Notes: generated by a model not told the origin, from the sequence alone. A DNA stretch of 64,000 bases from Pseudomonas tremae (GCF_001401155.1 NZ_LJRO01000458.1:124001-188000), one strand, 5' to 3'. Positions 1 to 9,328 are shown, counted from the first letter of the stretch. Numbers and translations: made by a program.

Positions 1-1010
1 CGCTCTGACAGATGGTTCCCGATGAAGCCGTTGACGCCAAGGATCAACACGCGGGTGCGACGAACAGGGCGGCGTTTCTGCGTATCCAGTAGCTGTGATC
101 CTTCTACCAGCCCGAACTCGCGAGCCAGCTGCGCGCCGCTGAGGTACAGGCCTGCGTCACCACGCTGGCCGGCAAGAATCGCCAGTGATCCCTCGCCGCA
201 TGCAATGCGCAAGGGATCATGACTGATGACCGTCCCCGGTGCTTCGCCGTCATTGCGCAGTTCCAGGTCGGCTGCCCATATGATCAGTTTGTTGTCGCCC
301 ACCGTGCAAAATGCGCCGGGATAGGGCTGCGTGACGGCGCGTATCAGGTCATACAGGCGCGCAGCCGGAAGCGACCAGTCGATCAGACCATCAGCCGGAG
401 TGCGCTTGCCGAAACAAGTTGCCCGGGATTCATCCTGGGGGGTGCCGGACAGCCTGTCCTGTGCGAGCAACGGCAATGTTTCGGAAAGCAGGTCCGTTGC
501 GGCTTCACGCAGCTTGCCATGCAGTGTCAGGGCTGTATCAGTGGCGCTGATAGGGACCCGCTGTTGTGCAAACACAGGGCCTGCGTCGGCACGCTTGACC
601 ATCTGGTGCAGGGTGACGCCGGTTTCTGTTTCGCCATTGACCAGTACCCAGTTTGCCGGCGCCCGCCCGCGGTAGCGGGGTAACAGCGAGCCGTGGAGAT
701 TGAAGGCTCCTTTTTTGGCGCAGGCCAGTAATGGCTCACCTAATAGCTGCCGGTAATAGAAGGAGAATATGAAGTCCGGCGCCAGTTTGGCGACACGCTC
801 CACCCACAAGGGATGATTCGGGTCTTCAGGTGCATGCACGGTTATGCCGTGCCGTGCGCAAAGCCTGGCCACCGAGCCGAAGAACGTGTTTTCGTCGGGA
901 TCGTCGGCATGCGTATATACCGCAGCAATCTCATAACCCGCGTCCAGCAATGCTTGCAAACCGGCACAGCCAATATCGTGATAAGCAAAGACGACCGCTT
1001 TAGAGCTCAT
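1..1010 (-). CDS. arnA: ArnA, bifunctional UDP-L-Ara4N formyltransferase / UDP-GlcA C4-decarboxylase (3' end outside window)
   Basis: ArnA oxidatively decarboxylates UDP-glucuronic acid and N-formylates UDP-L-Ara4N in the cytoplasm, supplying aminoarabinose for lipid A and so polymyxin resistance. The gene starts at ATG 1010 (MSSKAVVFAYHDIG) and runs off the left edge after about 336 codons. The formyltransferase domain is complete, including the NLHGSLLPRYRGRAP motif with its catalytic His. The window ends just inside the second domain, where the Rossmann start VLILGVNGFIGNHLSER is visible. The start codon overlaps the arnC stop as ATGA, so translation is coupled to arnC. Full-length ArnA is about 660 aa, so roughly half is missing here only because of the window edge. 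Confidence 0.95.
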   Translation of the reverse strand, partial: MSSKAVVFAYHDIGCAGLQALLDAGYEIAAVYTHADDPDENTFFGSVARLCARHGITVHAPEDPNHPLWVERVAKLAPDFIFSFYYRQLLGEPLLACAKKGAFNLHGSLLPRYRGRAPANWVLVNGETETGVTLHQMVKRADAGPVFAQQRVPISATDTALTLHGKLREAATDLLSETLPLLAQDRLSGTPQDESRATCFGKRTPADGLIDWSLPAARLYDLIRAVTQPYPGAFCTVGDNKLIIWAADLELRNDGEAPGTVISHDPLRIACGEGSLAILAGQRGDAGLYLSGAQLAREFGLVEGSQLLDTQKRRPVRRTRVLILGVNGFIGNHLSE

Positions 1011-2020
1011 GGCGCAACCTTGTTAAGAAGGGGGGTGGCGGAAGAATCAACGTGTTCGGTCGCAGTTGCGGATGAACTGCGCACCACTTTTTCGATAAAG
1101 AAGCGCGGCCTTGCACGGACATCGCTGTACATCCGGCCCAGGTATTCACCCAGCAGGCCCATGCCGATGAATTGGCCGCCGGTAAATACAAACAACACCG
1201 CAAACAGTACGAAGGTGCCGCCGCCGGCCCACGTCGCGCCGAATATCAGACGCAGGACGATTAACAACACCGCGAACAACCCGCCGAGAAACGCCATGCT
1301 GAAACCGATGATGCTGAGCAGGCGAAGGGGCGTGGTGGTCATGCAGGTAATCAGGTCGAACATCAGGTTGACCAGCCGCATCGGGCTGTATTTGGAATCG
1401 CCGTGTTCACGTTCGGCGTGGTCAACCAGCACTTCGGTGGTGTGCCGCGCGAAACTGTTGGCCAGAATAGGGATAAAGGTGCTGCGCTCCCGGCAGGCCA
1501 GCATTGCGTCGACAATCGTGCGGCGGTACGCCCTCAGCATGCAGCCGTAATCGCTCATGGCAACGCCGGTCGAACGTTGTACCGCCAGGTTGATGAGCCT
1601 GGACGGCCAGCGCCGCCATGCTGAGTCCTGACGATTGTTGCGCACTGTGCCGACAACGTCGTAACCCTGTTCGGCTAGGTTGACCAGCCGGGGAATTTCC
1701 TCGGGAGGGTTCTGCAGATCGGCGTCGAGGGTGATCACCACGTCACCTTTGCAGTGTTCGAATCCCGCCATGATCGCCGCATGCTGGCCGTAGTTCCGGT
1801 TCAGTATCACCGCTACAAAAGGGCTGCCATCGCGCTCGGCGGCCTGCTGAAGGAGGTCCGCCGAGTCATCGCGGCTGCCATCGTCCACCAGCACGATTTC
1901 GAACGGGTGATTCAGCTGCCGACATGCTGACTCGGTCCGGCGCAGCAGTTCCGGCAGGCTTTGCCGCTCGTTGTAGACCGGGATGACGATCGACACGAAT
2001 GTGATGGGATACGGTTTCAC
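1007..2020 (-). CDS. arnC: ArnC, undecaprenyl-phosphate 4-deoxy-4-formamido-L-arabinose transferase
   Basis: Membrane-bound family 2 glycosyltransferase of 337 aa that moves formyl-Ara4N from UDP to undecaprenyl phosphate. The N-terminal GT-A domain starts with SIVIPVYNE (about residues 10-18), carries VLVDDGS near 44-49 and the metal-binding DAD at 99-101 followed by LQNPPEE. Two hydrophobic helices lie near 235-260 and 268-290, as expected for the family. The start is GTG at 2020, overlapping the arnB stop as GTGA; the end overlaps arnA as ATGA. The middle gene of a tightly coupled arnB-C-A operon. Confidence 0.95.
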   Translation of the reverse strand: MKPYPITFVSIVIPVYNERQSLPELLRRTESACRQLNHPFEIVLVDDGSRDDSADLLQQAAERDGSPFVAVILNRNYGQHAAIMAGFEHCKGDVVITLDADLQNPPEEIPRLVNLAEQGYDVVGTVRNNRQDSAWRRWPSRLINLAVQRSTGVAMSDYGCMLRAYRRTIVDAMLACRERSTFIPILANSFARHTTEVLVDHAEREHGDSKYSPMRLVNLMFDLITCMTTTPLRLLSIIGFSMAFLGGLFAVLLIVLRLIFGATWAGGGTFVLFAVLFVFTGGQFIGMGLLGEYLGRMYSDVRARPRFFIEKVVRSSSATATEHVDSSATPLLNKVAP

Positions 2021-3165
2021 AGGCTGGATTCCACGGTCGATTCAATGGCCCTGACAACCCGATCGACATCGTCGAGCGTCATGTCGGGAAACAGGGGGAT
2101 GGAACACAGCCTGGAAGAATTCCATTCGGTATCAGGCAGACGAACATCCGGGAAGCGCTGGCGGTAGTAGCTGTGCAGATGAGTGGCGATAAAGTGGATG
2201 CCGGTGCCAATGTTCCGGGCCTGCAAGGCTTGCATGAAGGCATCGCGATCAAGCCCGCAACATTCGGGATCGATACGCAGGATGAAAAGATGCCAGGCGT
2301 GCTGTTGCGCATATTCCGGCAAGCCCAGGGGAAGCACGGGGCTTGCCGCCAGGCGTTCCAGGTAATGACTGGCGAGCACTTGGCGCTTGGCATTGATGGC
2401 GTCCAGACGCTGCAACTGCACCAACGCAATACTGGCATTGATGTCTGCCAGGTTGTATTTGAAGCCCGGCTCGATCACCTCAGCCTGAGGTTTTCGACCC
2501 AGCGTCAGGCGGTCATAGGCGTCGACACCCAAGCCATGAAATTTGAGCTGACGCACATGATCCGCCAGCAGTGCATCGTCGGTCACGAACATCGCGCCTT
2601 CGGCACAGGTCATGTTCTTGATCGCATGAAAGGAAAAGATGGCAGTGCCTTGACGTCCGACAGGCCGACCTTTGTAAGCGGTGCCCACAGCATGTGCGGC
2701 ATCTTCGATCACCGCTATGCCGTGCCGTTTGGCCAGCGTGTAAAGCGGGTCAAGGTCAAACGCTGCGCCTGCATAGTGGACAGGCACGATCGCTTTGGTG
2801 CGGGGGGTAATGGCCTTCTCGATCAGCGCAGCGCTGGTCATGAGCGTGTCCCGGTCTACATCCACAAAGACCGGTGTGGCCCCCAGCAGGCAGATCATGT
2901 TTGCTGTCGAAACCCACGTTTGCGACGGGGTAACCACCTCATCACCTGGCCCCACACCCAGCGCCAACAGCGCCACATGCATTGCCCCGGTGGCTGACGA
3001 AAGCGCGACAGCGTGCCGTGCGCCAACCCGTTCGGCGAATTGCTCTTCGAGCTTCTGACATTCCGGCCCCGTGGTAATCCATCCGGAACGCAGCACGCGC
3101 GTCATCGCAGCAATTTCTTCATCGCCCACGGACGGTCTCGAAAAGGCAAGAAAGGCCTGACGCAT
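2017..3165 (-). CDS. arnB: ArnB, UDP-4-amino-4-deoxy-L-arabinose--oxoglutarate aminotransferase
   Basis: PLP-dependent aminotransferase of the DegT/DnrJ/EryC1 family (382 aa) that converts UDP-Ara4O to UDP-Ara4N using glutamate. The N-terminus FSRPSVGDEEIAAM and the segment SGWITTGPECQKLEE are typical of the family. VIEDAAHAVG (about 152-161) and the PLP lysine in SFHAIKN (Lys183) are present. ATG at 3165 is preceded on the minus strand by AGGAAG at good spacing. It is the first gene of the operon seen here, so the arn promoter should lie in the 3166-3736 gap. Confidence 0.95.
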   Translation of the reverse strand: MRQAFLAFSRPSVGDEEIAAMTRVLRSGWITTGPECQKLEEQFAERVGARHAVALSSATGAMHVALLALGVGPGDEVVTPSQTWVSTANMICLLGATPVFVDVDRDTLMTSAALIEKAITPRTKAIVPVHYAGAAFDLDPLYTLAKRHGIAVIEDAAHAVGTAYKGRPVGRQGTAIFSFHAIKNMTCAEGAMFVTDDALLADHVRQLKFHGLGVDAYDRLTLGRKPQAEVIEPGFKYNLADINASIALVQLQRLDAINAKRQVLASHYLERLAASPVLPLGLPEYAQQHAWHLFILRIDPECCGLDRDAFMQALQARNIGTGIHFIATHLHSYYRQRFPDVRLPDTEWNSSRLCSIPLFPDMTLDDVDRVVRAIESTVESSL

Positions 3166-3736
3166 TTATTTCTTCCTCATGTACACGAGATGACAAGTAA
3201 ATGAATATTTGCAGAGCATGGCGTGAATATAATGTGTTCGTTTTCGGCAGCCGCATATTGCCAACGTCGAGGCCATGAAAGTTAATGGCCGTGTTGTAAA
3301 AATAACGGTGAAACGGTGTTGGTTTTTTGCAGTGTCGCACTATTCAATATTTGTAGAGTAGGGCGGATTTTGTAGAGATGGCAATGCGGTACTGGCTCTG
3401 TGTAAAAATATTAATGTGCTGTTAATATTTAATATAACTACTGTGGCATGGACAGCTAAAGTTCAGGTTGCTCGTGCTAATTCTGATCAGTTGCAAGTTT
3501 AATAAAGTGGTGTTTGTAGAGAAGTCTGCAGCTGCCGCTGACAAGCGCTGAGGGCAGGGTCCCAGGTCGTTTGGTCGGCATAGTTTGCCGGGAGAGGCGC
3601 GTCAAACAGTGGTTTGTGCCAAGGCGACCCTGCGTTTAAATCTTTTTGTGTCGCGTCATGGTGGTGTAATAAACCCATGATGCGCATCGCATGAGCATCG
3701 CGTATCGTCCCCCCCGACTATCAACGGATAAAGACT
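3166..3736. other. Gene-free divergent intergenic region upstream of arnB
   Basis: About 570 bp between the divergent arnB and FAD-oxidoreductase genes with no convincing coding sequence. It is markedly AT-richer than its flanks, with a TTAA-rich tract at about 3406-3440 (ATTAAT and GTTAATATTTAATATAAC). In other bacteria arn promoters are bound by PmrA and PhoP at TTAA-containing direct repeats, so the tract is a reasonable place for such sites. I could not fit a clean consensus box, so this is only a location for the arn promoter. A 62-codon minus-strand reading frame at 3499-3687 lacks any support. Confidence 0.5.
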
Positions 3737-5062
3737 ATGCCAGCACCCTTGACGCTTGTAGAAACCTCTCCCGACCTTCCTGCGGACGCTGATGTCGTGG
3801 TGATCGGCGGCGGTATCATCGGAGCGTTTACTGCTTATTACCTCGCCAAACGAGGCATGAAGGTCGCTTTGGTCGAAAAAGGTCGTATCGGAGCTGAACA
3901 GTCGAGCCGTAACTGGGGCTGGTGCAGGCAGCAAAATCGGGACGCGCGCGAGCTTCCGATGGCGACCAAAAGCCTTGATCTGTGGGAGCAGTTCGCAGCG
4001 GATACGGGTGAGCAGACAGGATTCACGCGTTGCGGCCTGCTGTACCTCAGCAATAACGAGGCTGAGCTCGCCGGGTGGGCACGCTGGGGCGAGTTTGCCC
4101 GCACGGTTAACGTCGAGACTTACATGCTGAACGCACAGCAGGCGGCCGAACGCGCAAAAGTCACCAGCAAACAGTGGAAAGGAGGAGTGTTTTCACCCTC
4201 TGACGGCGTCGCCGACCCTTCACGTGCAGCCCCGGCAGTCGCTCGCGCCATCATGGCTCTGGGCAGTACCGTGCATCAGGGCTGCGCCGTCCGTGGGATC
4301 GAGACCGAAGCCGGTCGACTTTCTGCCGTCGTTACTGAAAAAGGTACTATTCGCACCCGCGTTGCAGTCCTGGCTGCTGGCGCGTGGGCCTCTTCGTTTT
4401 GCCGGCAATACGGCATTCGTTTCCCGCAGGCCACTATTCGTCAGACCGTGCTTTCGGTTTCTCCTCCAAGCCATGAAATACCCAGCGCGCTGCACACGGC
4501 CGGTGTTTCCATGACGCGCCGATTCGATGGGAGTTATACCTTGGCAATCAGCGGGAGAGGGCGTGTCGACCTCACTCCGCAGTTGCTGGGGTTCGCGATG
4601 AATTTCCTGCCCATGTTTCAACGCAGGTGGCGAAACCTGGCGCCAGGGGGGCTCGAAGGGTTGCGTGCTGGCCACGAAAGCTGGAAGCGCTGGCGCCTGG
4701 ACGAGCCAACTCCTATGGAGAAGATGCGCATTCTCGATCCCAAGCCGGATGCTACTGCTGTGGAATTGACCTACAAGCGTGCGGTGGAGCTGATTCCGTT
4801 ACTGAAACAGTCTGCGGTCACAGCGGCCTGGGCAGGTTACGTGGACAGCACGCCGGATGGCGTGCCGGGCATTGGCGAGATGACCAGCCTGCCTGGCCTG
4901 GTGCTGGCTGCAGGGTTCAGCGGGCATGGCTTTGGTATCGGGCCAGGCGCGGGCCATTTGATCGCCGACATCGTCAGCGGCGTCAAACCCATCGTCGACC
5001 CAACCCCGTACCATCCTGATCGCTTCAAAGCGTCGGCCTGGGGCAAGGTTGCGGATTTCTGA
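3737..5062 (+). CDS. FAD-dependent oxidoreductase, DAO family
   Basis: A 441-aa flavoprotein expected to oxidise the C-N bond of an amino acid or secondary amine to an imine. The ADP-binding fold is VVVIGGGIIGAFTAYYLAKRG (glycines at about 24, 25 and 29) after a short acidic N-terminus. SSRNWGWCRQQNRD (about 55-68) is characteristic of a DAO subfamily in amino-acid catabolic clusters. The C-terminal FAD motif is AGYVDSTPDGVPGIG followed by GFSGHGFGIGPGAGHLIAD. No signal peptide is seen, so it is probably cytoplasmic or peripheral to the membrane, feeding electrons to the respiratory chain or oxygen. The substrate cannot be read from sequence. It converges with the GntR gene, and the locus reads as a small catabolic unit. 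Confidence 0.85.
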   Translation: MPAPLTLVETSPDLPADADVVVIGGGIIGAFTAYYLAKRGMKVALVEKGRIGAEQSSRNWGWCRQQNRDARELPMATKSLDLWEQFAADTGEQTGFTRCGLLYLSNNEAELAGWARWGEFARTVNVETYMLNAQQAAERAKVTSKQWKGGVFSPSDGVADPSRAAPAVARAIMALGSTVHQGCAVRGIETEAGRLSAVVTEKGTIRTRVAVLAAGAWASSFCRQYGIRFPQATIRQTVLSVSPPSHEIPSALHTAGVSMTRRFDGSYTLAISGRGRVDLTPQLLGFAMNFLPMFQRRWRNLAPGGLEGLRAGHESWKRWRLDEPTPMEKMRILDPKPDATAVELTYKRAVELIPLLKQSAVTAAWAGYVDSTPDGVPGIGEMTSLPGLVLAAGFSGHGFGIGPGAGHLIADIVSGVKPIVDPTPYHPDRFKASAWGKVADF

Positions 5063-5074
5063 CATTCGCTTTGG

Positions 5075-5097
5075 CAGGGCACTTGCAGTGTGCCCTG
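5075..5097. terminator. Hairpin between convergent genes
   Basis: Perfect 8-bp inverted repeat CAGGGCAC / GTGCCCTG with a 7-nt loop, 13 bp past the FAD-oxidoreductase stop and before the convergent GntR stop. It has no T-tract, so it may be a transcript-end stabiliser or a weak bidirectional terminator. Confidence 0.5.
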
Positions 5098-5123
5098 ACC
5101 ACAGTCAGGCCTGCTGAATGACG

Positions 5124-5810
5124 TTAACGCCTTCTCTCGAAATTCGCCCGTAAAAGCTTCGAACTCAAGTCCTCCCAGTGCTCGACAAAGGCTGCTCGAG
5201 CCGTCTCGAAATCCCGGCTGCGCAAGCACTCTATCAAGTGCTCATGGTCAGCGACGATATCCTTCGGGTCTTCATAGCAGGGTTGTTGAAGCACCAGAAG
5301 CAATTCGATCTCGCTCTCCAGCATGGCGTAGCTTCGTTGTAATCGAGGGCTGCCACTGGCACGGATAATTGCCCGGTGAAAGTCCCCATCGGCGGTGACG
5401 ATATCTGAGCGAGGTGAGTCGGCCGGGGCGTTACGCAGCTTTTCCACCGCGCTGAGTGCGTCCTCTGGAATCACCCCGTTTAAAATAATCATGCGCACCG
5501 CTTCAGTTTCCAGCACGCCTCGCAACCTGGCGATATCCACAATTTCGTTCGGACCAAATTCGGGGATGCAGAACCCGCGATTAGGTACCTTCAGCAAAAG
5601 TCCGAATGAAACAAGCAATTGAGCGGCGCTTCGGAACGTGTTGCGTGCGACTTCGTATTCCTCTGCCATTTTAAAATCCCGCAGAAACTCTCCGGGTTCG
5701 AAATCACCGTTCAGGATTCTGGCTTTGAGCTTACTCGCCAGCACCTCGACGGCTGATAGGCCCGCTGCGCGAGATTCGATGTTGCTGCTGAGAAAAGTCA
5801 TTTTATACAT
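5124..5810 (-). CDS. GntR-family transcriptional regulator, FadR/FCD type
   Basis: A 228-aa regulator. The winged helix-turn-helix covers about residues 20-78 (LKARILNGDFEPGEFLRD, then EEYEVARNTFRSAAQLL). The FCD ligand-binding domain follows, with DGDFHRAIIRASGSPRL, DHEHLIECL and EHWEDL supplying the Asp/His residues that usually bind a metal near the effector. It lies between the convergent oxidoreductase and the kinase-aminotransferase-HAD genes transcribed divergently from it, so it most likely represses that catabolic locus and responds to the substrate or an intermediate. The divergent gap 5811-6085 is very AT-rich and is the natural place for its operator. Confidence 0.88.
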   Translation of the reverse strand: MYKMTFLSSNIESRAAGLSAVEVLASKLKARILNGDFEPGEFLRDFKMAEEYEVARNTFRSAAQLLVSFGLLLKVPNRGFCIPEFGPNEIVDIARLRGVLETEAVRMIILNGVIPEDALSAVEKLRNAPADSPRSDIVTADGDFHRAIIRASGSPRLQRSYAMLESEIELLLVLQQPCYEDPKDIVADHEHLIECLRSRDFETARAAFVEHWEDLSSKLLRANFERRR

Positions 5811-6085
5811 GGCCGGATCGAGGCTGCGTTGAGAGGCGATTCTAATCCGTGTGGGTCATATTCCGCCAGAGAACTCGTAAGGCATGATATTTATTGTCCT
5901 ACAATTCAAATTATGCGCTTAAATTATTTTCTCTTTAAAAACAATAAATTATCCGTTTTCCTTCTGATTTTGAAGGGGATTTCAAAAGTTGAGGAGTTAT
6001 TTTTCTTTCAAAAAAATAAATTGTAGCACAATATCTAATGCATCAGATGCGAGCGGCAAGTGACCAAAAGGTCTGGAGTTCAGCG

Positions 6086-7180
6086 ATGCCCGAGATGACC
6101 GAGATGCGAAAAGATGAGATGAGCTGTGGACTTGCTGCCTTGCAGGGTGATCTGGCCGCGCCTTTCACCCCGGTTTCCCTTGAGGAGGGCAGGCGGGTTC
6201 TGTTGGACCAGTTCGGGGTGGATGCTGAATTGGTGCGCTTTGCGACGGAGAAAGACGATACCTTTCGGTGCGACAGCGTGTGCGGCAAAACTTACGTTCT
6301 TAAAGTCGCCAACCCTCAGGAAGCGCCGGTTGAGCTTTCTCTGCAAATTGAAGTCATGCGGCACATCGGGCATACAGCACCAGCGCTGCCAATCCCCAGG
6401 GTTTATCAGTCACTGGAAGGCGATTACCTGACGCCCATTTCGACTTCCAGTGGCGACCCCAGGCAGGTACGACTGATGAGTTTCCTGCCAGGAGTGCCCT
6501 TGGATAAAACCACTGTTAACGCAGACGGTCGCGAACGTATTGGCGAGTTGCTCGCGCGCCTCAGGCTGGCTACCGCCAACTTTTCCCACCCGGGCGAGTC
6601 TCGCAAAGTATGTTGGGATGTTCAGAACCTGAGTACTCTGGAGCCCTTGATAAGCTTCGTGTCAGAGCCCGCGCATCGACAATTGCTGAAAAAGGCTTTT
6701 GATCGATTTTTCCAGGTTGAAAGTTTGATTGCCGGTTGTCGCCAACAGGTGCTGCACAACGACTTCAATACCTCGAACATTGTGGTGGATGCGCGCAATC
6801 CGCAATGCATCAGCGGCATTATCGATTTCGGTGACACCGTAAAAACAGCCATTGCCATTGATGTATCCACGGCAATGATGAACCAGTTAGGCGTGGTTGG
6901 ATCAGGCAACGACGTCGATATCTTCGCTCCGGCAAAAGATGTATTGAGGGGGTATTTGCGCGTTGCTGACCTGACCGCCGACGAGCTTTCCCTTATCCCG
7001 CATCTCGCCATGGCACGCTTGCTGACTCGCGCGTTGATAACCACCTGGCGATCGCAGATGTTTCCGCAAAACAGTGCATACATCTTGAGGAATGCGGCCC
7101 CGGGATGGTCTCAGCTCGACTGGATAGTCAGTCGATCACCTTCACACATGTCAGAGCTTCTGATGTCCTTCGCCGATTGA
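6086..7180 (+). CDS. Phosphotransferase of the aminoglycoside/hydroxylysine kinase family
   Basis: Small-molecule kinase of the APH fold. YVLKV gives the ATP-site lysine. HNDFNTSN is the catalytic loop (H-x-D-x4-N) and GIIDFGD the metal-binding loop. This set resembles the hydroxylysine/choline kinase branch rather than antibiotic phosphotransferases. I chose ATG 6086 because GGAG lies nine bases upstream; an upstream in-frame ATG at 6038 has no ribosome binding site. The next gene, 25 bp downstream, is a class III PLP enzyme. A kinase plus such an enzyme is the known pairing for 5-hydroxylysine (kinase, then phospholyase) and similar amino alcohols. That the two act in sequence is inference from context. 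Confidence 0.8.
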   Translation: MPEMTEMRKDEMSCGLAALQGDLAAPFTPVSLEEGRRVLLDQFGVDAELVRFATEKDDTFRCDSVCGKTYVLKVANPQEAPVELSLQIEVMRHIGHTAPALPIPRVYQSLEGDYLTPISTSSGDPRQVRLMSFLPGVPLDKTTVNADGRERIGELLARLRLATANFSHPGESRKVCWDVQNLSTLEPLISFVSEPAHRQLLKKAFDRFFQVESLIAGCRQQVLHNDFNTSNIVVDARNPQCISGIIDFGDTVKTAIAIDVSTAMMNQLGVVGSGNDVDIFAPAKDVLRGYLRVADLTADELSLIPHLAMARLLTRALITTWRSQMFPQNSAYILRNAAPGWSQLDWIVSRSPSHMSELLMSFAD

Positions 7181-7205
7181 TTCATCTTTGTGAGTGGAGA
7201 TTTAA

Positions 7206-8561
7206 ATGAACACTTCAAAAATCGAGGCTGTCCGTGGTGATATGCCTAACGGCTTTAACCCTGCCAATGCCGATCGACTGGATGCCTCGGCGCGCGAGCA
7301 TATTCAGCGCCGCATCAACCTTCTTGGCCCAGGCTACAGATTGTTTTATAACGAGCCGGTCGGTGTCGTCCGCGGCAAAGGTGCATATCTCTACGACAAG
7401 GACGGCAACGAGTACCTGGATGCCTACAATAATGTGGTGTCGGTGGGCCATTGTCATGATCGCGTGGTGGCCGCGATAACCGAGCAAATGACTACGTTGT
7501 GCAGCCATACCCGTTACATGCAGGAAGGGATTCTTGACTATACCGAACAACTGCGTGCCACCGCGGATGGCGATATGGCGGCTGACGGGCAGATGATGTT
7601 CACCTGCAGCGGTTCGGAGGCCAATGACCTGGCCATCCGTATCGCACGTCATCACACAGGTAATACCGGCGTTATCGTTACTGCCGAGGCCTACCACGGC
7701 AATTCGGCAACCGTGGCCGCTTTTTCTCCCTCGCTGGGCGCCAATGCCAAGCTTGATCCCTATGTTCGTCGCGTGCCCGCTCCGGACTCTTACCGCATTC
7801 CGCGTGAGTCACTGGGGCGCTATATGGCAGACCAGGTCGCTGCACAGATTCAGGATATTCAGCGTCACGGCGGCGGTGTCGCTGCATTCATTGCTGACTG
7901 TCTGTTTTCGTCCGATGGACTGTTCTGCGATCCGGTGGACGTGTTCAAGCCTATAGCCGAAGTGGTGCGCAAAGCCGGCGGCTTGTTTATCGCCGATGAG
8001 GTTCAGTCAGGATTTGGTCGCAGCGGCACGCATTTCTGGGGGCATCAGCGTCATGGGGTAGCACCGGACATTATCACCATGGGCAAACCGATGGGTAACG
8101 GCTATCCCGTTGCCGGCTTGATGGTGCGCCCGGAAGTGGTTGCGAGCTTCGGGCGTGACATGCGTTATTTCAATACCTTTGGTGGCAACAGCGTTGCGAT
8201 TGCTGCAGCCCAGGCAACCCTGAATGTGATTCAGGAAGAGCAGCTCATGCTCAATGCCACGCGCGTCGGCGGGCTTGTAATGGCAGGCCTTAAAGACTTG
8301 GCCAAGCGTTATGAGCAAGTTGGTGATGTGCGTGGCACCGGCATGTACTTTGCCGTTGAGCTAGTCACTGACAGGGCGATGAAAACCCCTGACATGAAAA
8401 CTGCGCTACGAATAGTTAACCACTTGCGTGAACAGCGCGTGCTTATTTCCGCAACAGGACCGGATGCGAGCATTCTGAAAATTCGTCCACCCTTGATCTG
8501 GACTGAGAGGGAAGTAGGGCGGTTGCTTGACGCACTGGAAAGTGCTTTTGCTGCGCTATAA
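7206..8561 (+). CDS. Class III PLP enzyme, AGXT2L/phospholyase-like aminotransferase
   Basis: A 451-aa fold-type I PLP protein. YLDAYNNVVSVGHCHDRV (about 70-87) and the TRYMQEGILDY segment closely follow the human ethanolamine-phosphate / phosphohydroxylysine phospholyases, which have NNVAHVGHCHP and SRYLHDNIVDY. CSGSEANDLAIRIARH binds the phosphate, FIADEVQSGFGR gives the ring-nitrogen Asp (D264), and the Schiff-base lysine is in ITMGKPMGNG (K294). It follows the kinase gene after 25 bp with a GGAG ribosome binding site. It may therefore be a phospholyase (eliminating ammonia and phosphate from a phospho-amino alcohol) rather than a true transaminase. The family call is firm, the reaction is inferred. 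Confidence 0.83.
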   Translation: MNTSKIEAVRGDMPNGFNPANADRLDASAREHIQRRINLLGPGYRLFYNEPVGVVRGKGAYLYDKDGNEYLDAYNNVVSVGHCHDRVVAAITEQMTTLCSHTRYMQEGILDYTEQLRATADGDMAADGQMMFTCSGSEANDLAIRIARHHTGNTGVIVTAEAYHGNSATVAAFSPSLGANAKLDPYVRRVPAPDSYRIPRESLGRYMADQVAAQIQDIQRHGGGVAAFIADCLFSSDGLFCDPVDVFKPIAEVVRKAGGLFIADEVQSGFGRSGTHFWGHQRHGVAPDIITMGKPMGNGYPVAGLMVRPEVVASFGRDMRYFNTFGGNSVAIAAAQATLNVIQEEQLMLNATRVGGLVMAGLKDLAKRYEQVGDVRGTGMYFAVELVTDRAMKTPDMKTALRIVNHLREQRVLISATGPDASILKIRPPLIWTEREVGRLLDALESAFAAL

Positions 8562-8659
8562 AAACAACGCTTGCCTTGGGCTGTGAAGTCTACCAGGGCC
8601 TGCCTCACCGAGTACTTGCTTGACCCTTTGTGAACCATATACTGATCAGGACTACAATC

Positions 8660-9328
8660 ATGAGCTTTCTTCGCCCCAAGTACATTACCTTCGACTGCTA
8701 TGGCACATTGACCAACTTCAAGACTGCCGCTTTGACGCGCGAGTTCTTCGCGGACAGGGTTCCTGCCGAGCGCATGGATCAGTTCATCAAGGATTTCTCG
8801 GCGTACCGTCTGGATCAGGTAATGGGCGATTGGAGACCGTATGACGAGATACTCAAGACAGCATTGGCGCGTACCTGCAAACGCTGGGGTATTGAATACC
8901 GAGAAGAAGGCCAGCTGTACTACGACGCAGTACCCACTTGGGGCCCGCACCCTGATGTACCTGCTGGGCTGGCAAAAATTGCCGACAAGATACCCTTGGT
9001 AATTTTCTCCAACGCCATGGACGAGCAGATCATGTCAAACGTCGAGAAGCTCGGCGCGCCGTTTCACAAAGTGTTCACCGCTCAGCAGGCGCAGGCCTAC
9101 AAGCCTCGTCTGGCGGCCTTCGAGTTCATGCTCGATAATCTGGGCTGCGGCCCGGAAGATGTTCTGCACGTATCCTCAAGCTTCCGTTACGATCTGATGT
9201 CAGCCCACGACATGAACATCAAGCACAAAGCATTTGTTGCCCGAGGACATGAACAGCCGGCGAATGCTGCGTTTGGTTATCATCAGATTCCCGATATCGG
9301 CGGGCTGCCCGGTCTGGTTGGGCTTTAG
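8660..9328 (+). CDS. HAD-superfamily hydrolase, haloacid dehalogenase type II-like
   Basis: A 222-aa HAD protein beginning MSFLRPKYITFDCYGTL, with the nucleophile Asp12 in FDCYGT; the following TLTNF is typical of type II dehalogenase-like members. Later motifs are IFSNAMD (Ser/Asn motif II), the motif III lysine near YKPRLAAFEF, and HVSSSFRYDLMSAHDM. ATG 8660 was preferred over an upstream GTG at 8630 because AGG sits nine bases before it and the extra residues do not look like protein. It is the last gene of the apparent kinase-PLP-HAD operon, about 100 bp after the PLP gene. It could dephosphorylate or dehalogenate a pathway intermediate; the substrate is unknown. Confidence 0.8.
   Translation: MSFLRPKYITFDCYGTLTNFKTAALTREFFADRVPAERMDQFIKDFSAYRLDQVMGDWRPYDEILKTALARTCKRWGIEYREEGQLYYDAVPTWGPHPDVPAGLAKIADKIPLVIFSNAMDEQIMSNVEKLGAPFHKVFTAQQAQAYKPRLAAFEFMLDNLGCGPEDVLHVSSSFRYDLMSAHDMNIKHKAFVARGHEQPANAAFGYHQIPDIGGLPGLVGL

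Noticed and set aside
219..739. Plus- and minus-strand frames of 70-154 codons
   Set aside because: They lie in other frames of arnA, which has clear family motifs on the minus strand.
2173..2997. A 274-codon plus-strand frame
   Set aside because: Antisense shadow of arnB; no ribosome binding site or motif.
3499..3687. A 62-codon minus-strand frame in the arn intergenic region
   Set aside because: No ribosome binding site or recognisable content; listed only as part of the gap.
5829..6026. A 65-codon frame between the GntR and kinase genes
   Set aside because: Very AT-rich promoter-like DNA; the translation is Lys/Phe/Leu-rich low complexity.
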